Origin: Annona cherimola
Lineage: Eukaryota > Streptophyta > Magnoliopsida > Magnoliales > Annonaceae
NCBI GenBank assembly: GCA_030490835.1
Contig: CM059971.1
Span: 21,135,817 to 21,199,816, forward strand
Length of the DNA: 64,000 nt
Direction of reading: 5' to 3'
This document shows, one piece after another, positions 58,786-64,000 of the stretch. The translations under genes were made by a program, and so were the position numbers. The stretch's first letter is position 1. Each line of letters begins with the position of its first letter. The notes below the pieces were generated by a model, which saw only the letters and a list, made by a program, of their open reading frames with translations, searched no databases and had not been told where the DNA came from.

Positions 58786-60621
58786 AGCCAAGTTGTAGAA
58801 GAATCCATACATGTTGTATTTGATGAAATTAACCAAACTCCGAGAAAGGAGGATGAACTGAGTGATGCAGATGAAACAAAAGGCAAAGAACAATCAAAGG
58901 AACTCGAGCTCAAGCCAGAAAATCTCATGGAGGAAGAGGTAAGTGAAGGTAATGATTCTTACAAACTCCCAACTGATTTGAAGTTCAAAAATGCCCATCC
59001 AATTGAACAAGTTATTGGAAATATATATGAAGGAGTGAAAACTAGAAGATCAAAACAAAACGTTTATGGTCAATATGCCTTTGTATCTAAAATTGAACCA
59101 AATACCATTGAACAAGCTCTCAATGATGAACATTGGATTATTGCAATGCAAGAAGAGCTAAACCAATTCGAAAGGAACAATGTATGGCATTTAGTTCCTA
59201 GACCAAATAATTACACTATCATGGGTACTAAATGGATATTTAGGAACAAATTAGATGAAAGCGGACTCGTAATTAGAAACAAGGCAAGATTAGTAGCCAA
59301 AGGGTATTCCCAAGAAGAAGGAATTGATTTTGAAGAATCATATGCACCCGTGGCTAGATTAGAAGCCATACGTATTTTACTAGCATTTGCTTCTCATATG
59401 AATTTCAAATTGTTTCAAATGGATGTAAAAAGTGCATTTTTGAATGGCTATCTGAATGAAGAAGTATATGTTGAACAACCCCCTGGCTTTGGAGAAAAGA
59501 ATCAATCAAAGTATGTCTATAAATTGACCAAAGCATTATATGGACTAAAACAAGCTCCAAGAGCTTGGTATGAAAGATTGAATAAATTTTTGATTGACCA
59601 TGAGTTTCAAAAGGGGAAAGTAGACACTACTCTGTTCATTAAATATAAAAATAAAAACATTTTAATTGTGCAGATTTATGTTGATGACATAATATTTGGT
59701 GCTACTGACGAAAAACTTTGTCAAGAGTTTTCTAAGATAATGCAGAGCGAATTCGAAATGAGTATGATGGGAGAATTAAATTTCTTCCTTGGACTGCAAA
59801 TCAAGCAACAAAGTGAAGGAATATTTCTAAATCAGTCCAAATACGCTAGAGAGATGCTCAAGAAGTTTGGAATGCAAAATAGCAAAGGAGCAAACACTCC
59901 AATGAGCTCTACAATCAAGATCGATGCGGACGAAAATGGTAAAAGTATCGATCAAACACTTTATAGAAGCATGATAGGATCCTTGCTATACTTAACTGCT
60001 TCTAGACCCGATATCCTATTTAGTGTTTGTATGTGCTCTAGATTCCAAGCATGTCCAAAAGAATCACATCTACTTGCTGTAAAAAGAATTTTTAAATATT
60101 TGTTAAAAACTACAAATCTTGGACTATGGTATCCAAAGGGGTCAACCTTTGATCTAATCGGCTATTCGGATGCAGACTTTGCCGGATATAAAGTAGATAG
60201 AAAAAGTACCAGTGGAACTTGTCAATTTCTTGGACATATGCTAGTTTCATGGCATTCAAGAAAACAAACAAGTGTTGCACTATCTACTGCGGAAGCCGAA
60301 TACATAGCCGCCGGTAGTTGTTGTGCCCAATTACTTTGGATGAAACAACAGTTAAAAGACTATGGTATTGATTATGTTGATATTCCTATTAGATGTGATA
60401 ATACAAGTGCAATTTGTTTGACTAAAAATCCTGTATTGCATTCTAGAACCAAACATATTGATGTGAGACATCATTTTATTCGTGAACATGTTGAAAATCA
60501 TGATGTGTGCTTAGAATATGTGAAAACAGAGGATCAAATTGCTGATATCTTTACCAAACCTCTAGCTAAAGAATCATTTTACAAGATTAGGAATGATATG
60601 GGGATGATAGAGCTAAATTAG
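58786..60621 (+). CDS. pol part 2: reverse transcriptase and RNase H
   Basis: In frame with part 1 across the TGA at 58783. Residues counted from the Met at 58927: RVT_2 spans about 80-330, with catalytic D166 (FQMDVKSAF) and YVDD at 251-254, and the copia hallmark [14 protein letters not shown] at 205-218. RNase H spans about 410-545, with D415 (GYSDADFAG), E456/E458 (STAEAEY), D491 (DNTSAI) and D512 (KHIDVRHH). Full length and free of further stops. An exact GAG|GTAAGT splice-donor match lies at 58936-58944 in the linker. It converts genomic RNA to cDNA in the particle, if the upstream reading can be made. Confidence 0.92.
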   Translation, partial: SQVVEESIHVVFDEINQTPRKEDELSDADETKGKEQSKELELKPENLMEEEVSEGNDSYKLPTDLKFKNAHPIEQVIGNIYEGVKTRRSKQNVYGQYAFVSKIEPNTIEQALNDEHWIIAMQEELNQFERNNVWHLVPRPNNYTIMGTKWIFRNKLDESGLVIRNKARLVAKGYSQEEGIDFEESYAPVARLEAIRILLAFASHMNFKLFQMDVKSAFLNGYLNEEVYVEQPPGFGEKNQSKYVYKLTKALYGLKQAPRAWYERLNKFLIDHEFQKGKVDTTLFIKYKNKNILIVQIYVDDIIFGATDEKLCQEFSKIMQSEFEMSMMGELNFFLGLQIKQQSEGIFLNQSKYAREMLKKFGMQNSKGANTPMSSTIKIDADENGKSIDQTLYRSMIGSLLYLTASRPDILFSVCMCSRFQACPKESHLLAVKRIFKYLLKTTNLGLWYPKGSTFDLIGYSDADFAGYKVDRKSTSGTCQFLGHMLVSWHSRKQTSVALSTAEAEYIAAGSCCAQLLWMKQQLKDYGIDYVDIPIRCDNTSAICLTKNPVLHSRTKHIDVRHHFIREHVENHDVCLEYVKTEDQIADIFTKPLAKESFYKIRNDMGMIELN

Positions 60622-60661
60622 GAAAAATTAAAACAAGAAATCAAAATTTGAAAAAGGCAAA

Positions 60662-60855
60662 CTGATGAGTCAAGTCGACTCCATAGGAGCCAAGTCGACT
60701 CCGCCAAGTCGACTTGGGAAAGTGAAGTCGACTCCGCTTCGACAGCAAAGTCGACTCCACGGGGTCGAAGTCGACTCCGCACTATGTGCGAAGTCGACTC
60801 CAGGGAACCAAAGTCGACTTCGCCTAGGGCAAAGTCGACTCCGCGCGCGCGACCG
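60662..60855 (+). repeat. GTCGAC motif island between pol and the third ORF
   Basis: Nine GTCGAC hexamers in about 170 bp, mostly as AAGTCGACTCC, with irregular spacing of 13-25 bp. The same word is arrayed in both LTRs. Outside this element I found it only singly (46288 in LINE 4); it also occurs once in the third ORF (about 61374). The island stays open on both strands (KSTP-type repeats on the plus strand), which I take as a by-product. Confidence 0.9.
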
Positions 60856-61157
60856 TCCGAATTCCGAGACTTCTCTTCTATTTCTTCTTCCTCTCTTCTT
60901 TCTTCCTCATTTTTCCGGCCTCCCTGTTTTCCTTTTCTCCTCCGGCGACTGCAACCCCTCTTTCCGTCTCTCTTCTTCTCCGGCGACTCTCTCTCTCTCC
61001 CCGGGTTTCTCTCTCTCCTTTGTCTCTCTCTCTCAACTCTCTTCTTTTCTCTCTGATTTTCATCTTCATCTCTCCCAAGCTCTCTCTCTTTCTCACAGCA
61101 TTTCTTTGGTATCATCTCCATTTTCCTCTCCCAAAATTCAACTCCAAATCGTCCCAA
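60856..61157 (+). promoter_or_regulatory. Pyrimidine-rich leader of the third ORF, with splice-acceptor-like site
   Basis: A strongly C/T-biased 300-bp tract (CTCTCTCTCTC runs near 60985-61090). It ends in TTTCTCACAG at 61089-61098, a good 3' splice-site match, 60 bases upstream of the ATG at 61158. Such Y-rich tracts are also found in plant core promoters and 5' UTRs. There is no TATA box in good position. It is open in frame from 61020, which would add a hydrophobic 46-residue extension to the third ORF, but I consider that a by-product of the composition. Confidence 0.5.
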
Positions 61158-62720
61158 ATGGCACCTAAAGCTAAACCTCCAAAGAAAGCAGTCTCAAAAC
61201 CATCTCTAAAGCCTATGCCTAGACCTTCAAGATCAACAACTGAGGAAGAGGTGCCCAGAAGGCAAAGAACACCCGCAAAACGGCCACGAGAGGAACCTTC
61301 GACCTCGACGGGTAGGCGGGTTCGTTTCCAAACAACAACGCAATCAACTGATCAAACTCAAAGATCAGAAAGTCGACCTGAAAGCTCTTACTCTTCAAGG
61401 ATTCCTATCAAGAAGGGGCAAGTTCTAAAAATTCCCACTACCTATTTCAGGACAGAGCTACAGCATAGTCGCTTCTACAGAAACTTCTATGAACGAAAGG
61501 TATTCATTCCTAAGATCATAGATTTCAAGTTCCTTAACGACTATGAGTTCGACATAGAAGAGTTGTTGGATTTCCAAGGTTGGATACAACTATTCAAATC
61601 CGATGAACGGATCTATCCTGATCTCACAAGACAGTTTTATTATCTATGGGACGACACAAAGTTTTGCACTTATGTCAAAGGCACTGAAATACAGTTTGAG
61701 GGTAGCAACTATCCAGATCAAGACAAAGCTCTGAGAAGAATTGGAAACATTCTTCAAATACCGTTTGATGAAGAGAGGCTTTCCAAGGATCTGACAGTGG
61801 ACAAGATCTACAATGAGTTAACAAAAAGCAATAAATACCATGCAGGTACCAAATTTCTGCATTACATGGATCTTCCTCCCAGACTCAGGGTCATCCGTTT
61901 GCTAATAGCCCACTGTATCTTGCCAAAAGGAGGCGGAAGAAATCAACTCAATCCACAGGAAGCAGTGATCCTGTGGAAATTGGTCAATAAGGTGAAGATC
62001 AGTCTTCCTAGACTCTTCCTTGAAGCCCTGGCAAATAAAAAGGAGAACCCACGGGGCGTGCTACCGTATGGATCCTGGATCACTTTGATCCTGGAAAGGT
62101 GCGATGTAGACATCGACGGGGAACCATATGAAGTTCCAAAGACAACAAACGCCATCAACAGGGCTCTGCTCCAACGTATGAAGATCAATTTGGAGCAGTT
62201 TAGGGATGATAGAATCCGGGAGAAGCTTGGCGAGCCAGTCAGAGAACAAGAGGACAATGCACAAGCTGAGGGGGAGCAAGCTCCCGAGGCATCGCCTGAA
62301 CGGCCTGACTCTCCTATGTCACACGGATCACATTCTCCTCAAGGATCCGTTGCACCCGAACGCGTGCCGCCTACTTCAGATCAAATGGCTGCACTTCAAA
62401 GCATCAAAGACGAGATCATGGATGCTATGGGTCATCAAGAAGATAGGTTGACTAACCTAGTGACCGGTGTGATGAATGCTATCACTGATATGCATTCCCG
62501 ACAAGATCACATGGATCGGGAACTGCGTACCATCAAATATCATCTCGCCTCCGGACGTCACAAGAAGAGGCCTATGCCTGAACTCGACCCATACGAATCG
62601 GGATCAGTTCATAAAGCAGCATCTCCCAATCATGATATCTTAATCTACTCATCTGCCGAAAATCGTCCCATCAAACCATCTTATATCCGATCTCTCAATT
62701 TCAATTCACAAAATCATTGA
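61158..62720 (+). CDS. Third ORF of the retrotransposon, 520 aa, PF20167-like
   Basis: Start chosen at 61158 (context AAATGGC; basic MAPKAKPPKKAVSKP start). Residues 1-75: Lys/Arg/Pro/Ser-rich, disordered, with NLS-like KRPREE. Residues about 105-330: a folded region with 'FYERKVFIPKIIDFKFL', 'LLDFQGWIQLF', 'IYPDLTRQFYYLW', 'YVKGTEIQF', 'RLLIAHCILPKGG', 'LWKLVNKVKISLP' and 'LPYGSWITLIL', the pattern I associate with the plant 'putative transposon protein' domain (PF20167). Residues 360-400: acidic and Ser/Pro-rich. Residues 405-465: a predicted helix or coiled coil. No membrane segment from the chosen start, so it is not envelope-like. It is intact although gag and pol are broken. Its role is unknown; a nuclear or nucleic-acid-associated function is inference. 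Confidence 0.8.
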   Translation: MAPKAKPPKKAVSKPSLKPMPRPSRSTTEEEVPRRQRTPAKRPREEPSTSTGRRVRFQTTTQSTDQTQRSESRPESSYSSRIPIKKGQVLKIPTTYFRTELQHSRFYRNFYERKVFIPKIIDFKFLNDYEFDIEELLDFQGWIQLFKSDERIYPDLTRQFYYLWDDTKFCTYVKGTEIQFEGSNYPDQDKALRRIGNILQIPFDEERLSKDLTVDKIYNELTKSNKYHAGTKFLHYMDLPPRLRVIRLLIAHCILPKGGGRNQLNPQEAVILWKLVNKVKISLPRLFLEALANKKENPRGVLPYGSWITLILERCDVDIDGEPYEVPKTTNAINRALLQRMKINLEQFRDDRIREKLGEPVREQEDNAQAEGEQAPEASPERPDSPMSHGSHSPQGSVAPERVPPTSDQMAALQSIKDEIMDAMGHQEDRLTNLVTGVMNAITDMHSRQDHMDRELRTIKYHLASGRHKKRPMPELDPYESGSVHKAASPNHDILIYSSAENRPIKPSYIRSLNFNSQNH

Positions 62721-63115
62721 GAGTTGATCGATTTTTGATAGATTTTTGATAGTTTGACAAAAAGGGGGAGATAGAATAGGTGAGTTGAGTAAAATTTTCT
62801 TTTGGGTTGGGTAGTTTTGTATCTAGGTTTCATTTTTGTTTTGTATTGCATTTTGTAAAAATGAAACTTGATATATATATGAAAGATGCTATTGATGAAT
62901 GTTATGTTTGCTTAATATGTTATGCTTGATTAATAAAGTATTCAACATGATTTACTTGAAAGGTATCCAATATGCCAAAAATGATATGTTTCTTAGATAA
63001 TGGTTGAAATTTCAAAAAGCTCTGACCTATATGACAAATGCTCTATTTTTCAAAAGACGTATGAACATGATTAATGCTTGAAAGGTATCAACTCAAATGA
63101 AGTTTCGTCAATCAT
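62721..63115 (+). other. 3' untranslated region of the element
   Basis: No ORF. Contains a T-rich stretch, TTGATATATATATGAAAG and CTTGAAAGGTATCAA-like words at 62957 and 63078, between the two polypurine tracts. Confidence 0.6.
62758..62772 (+). promoter_or_regulatory. Internal polypurine tract copy
   Basis: CAAAAAGGGGGAGAT, identical over 15 bases to the tract abutting the 3' LTR, 358 bases further upstream. Repeated polypurine tracts are known in Sireviruses. Confidence 0.85.
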
Positions 63116-63130
63116 CAAAAAGGGGGAGAT
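63116..63130 (+). promoter_or_regulatory. Polypurine tract (plus-strand primer)
   Basis: CAAAAAGGGGGAGAT directly abuts the TGTTGG start of the 3' LTR. The RNase H-resistant primer for plus-strand synthesis. Confidence 0.92.
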
Positions 63131-64000
63131 TGTTGGAAACAATATTTAAAACAATAAAAATTGACCAAATCTTGAGTTTTGATGATTAACAAGAACTAAT
63201 TTGAGTATATAAAAGGTACTAATGTGTTTGCTAAATGTTTAAGGAAAGCAAAGAGGTCAAGTCGATCTCTAAGTCGACTTGGACTTCGACTTGGGTGAAG
63301 TCGATCCCAAGGTCGACTCAAATATCGACTTGAGAATGAATCCCAAAAGGCCACAGCAGCTGACAGGTGAAGTCGCAGGTCAAGTTGACTCCACTTGCGA
63401 CTTGGGAAGTCAAGTCGCAGACGAAGTCGACTCCAGCATCGACTTCAAACATGAAAAAATGTCCAGCGTTGATTTTGGGGGCACGAAACTGCCCAAGTCG
63501 CAAACGAAGTCGACTCCAGGTGCGACTTGGGTCAAGTCGCAGACAAGGTCGACTCCAACTTCGACTTGAGGATTTTAGACCTGAAGATTGAAGTTTCAGG
63601 CTTATTCCAAGGATCATATTGAACTTGATCAAACCCAAATGAGATGAAAAGTTCATTCACAAAGAAACAACTTAAGATTCTTGAAGATCAAAGCTAAGAT
63701 TCATATTCAATGTTCAAATCAAGTCTATCAAGCCAAGGCAAATCTTCAAAACTATTCAAATGATGCAACACTCAAGTAATGAAGACCGCGTGAGTCCAAG
63801 ACCGAGCGAGAAACACGCAAGGACTCAAACAGTTCCAAAGGTTTGCGAAGATCAAGCCGATTGGAAAAGATCAAGGTCAAGAGAGATATTCAAAGATAAG
63901 CAAGCTAGAAGAAAACCAAGTGAGGATCAAGGCGTCTCAGAAAAACCTGAGTCAAGTCGCAACTCAAGTCGACTTCAGGTTCGACTTGAGTCGAGGTCTG
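63131..64000 (+). repeat. 3' LTR, first 870 bp (cut by window end)
   Basis: Aligns without indel to 54655-55524. I counted five differences: within AATGTTT/AATATTT, ATCTCCAA/ATCTCTAA, GGCAACAG/GGCCACAG, AAGTCGACTCC/AAGTTGACTCC and GACTTGAAG/GACCTGAAG. Six GTCGAC motifs are visible. Confidence 0.93.

Larger units (their letters stand above)
54655..64000 (+). mobile_element. Young Sirevirus-like Ty1/copia retrotransposon (3' end beyond window)
   Basis: Order: 5' LTR, PBS, gag, protease, integrase, RT, RNase H, GTCGAC island, pyrimidine-rich leader, third ORF, two polypurine tracts, 3' LTR. Integrase before RT makes it copia. Long LTRs, an extra ORF after pol, repeated polypurine tracts and LTR inverted-repeat arrays are features known from the Sirevirus (SIRE/Maximus) lineage. 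The LTRs differ at five positions over the 870 bases visible in both, with no indel, so the insertion is recent. Gag and pol nevertheless carry lesions. The third ORF is intact. Confidence 0.93.

Noticed and set aside
60618..61157. A 179-codon highly charged minus-strand protein
   Set aside because: Antisense to the pyrimidine tract and GTCGAC island; Arg/Glu richness is just the reverse of CT repeats.
61158..62720. An envelope gene
   Set aside because: No signal peptide or transmembrane segment from the favoured start; sequence pattern fits a soluble domain protein.
54655..63130. CRISPR-like or prokaryotic repeat array (regular GTCGAC repeats)
   Set aside because: Irregular spacing, palindromic 6-mer core, inside a plant LTR element.

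Overview
This is plant nuclear DNA, almost certainly from a flowering plant: AT-rich intergenic sequence filled with Ty1/copia and L1-type retroelements, tRNA-derived SINEs and many small inverted-repeat DNA transposons (MITEs). I see no complete ordinary host gene, and the sequence does not let me name a species.

Layout. 1-2034 is a decayed copia element (reverse transcriptase, then a downstream third ORF). 2901-5290 is a decayed L1-type LINE on the minus strand. From about 6300 to 53105 the window is a set of three diverged direct repeats: copy 1 about 6300-12510, copy 2 about 13120-32950, copy 3 about 35030-53105. Copies 2 and 3 are closest to each other. They differ mainly by transposon insertions, so one copy often shows the empty site of an insertion in another. 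Copy 2 carries a 6.2 kb minus-strand LINE (22898-29149), a complete SINE (31211-31537) and a Pack-MULE-like candidate (13190-14866). Copy 3 carries a near-complete plus-strand LINE with target-site duplications (46183-52141), a 5'-truncated LINE split by a MITE (41394-42062) and a 389-bp MITE with 9-bp duplications (37732-38120). The only host-gene-like signal shared by copies 2 and 3 is a 37-codon minus-strand exon with a signal-peptide-like sequence and a GT splice donor (21641-21751 and 40357-40467). A shorter, less certain coding-like patch lies near 30600-30815 and 44680-44997.

54655-64000 is a very young Sirevirus-like copia retrotransposon cut by the window end. It has a 1754-bp 5' LTR, a PBS matching initiator tRNA-Met, gag (broken), protease-integrase and RT-RNase H (one in-frame stop between them), a short island packed with GTCGAC motifs, a pyrimidine-rich leader, an intact 520-aa third ORF, two identical polypurine tracts and the first 870 bp of the 3' LTR. 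I counted five substitutions between the LTRs over 870 aligned bases.

The most interesting system is this element. Its third ORF resembles the plant 'putative transposon protein' domain family (PF20167-like) rather than an envelope gene. The ancient copia relic at the left end carries a recognisable homologue at the same place downstream of RT, so the pairing looks old and maintained. The same element carries arrays of GTCGAC-centred inverted repeats in the LTRs and just upstream of the third ORF.
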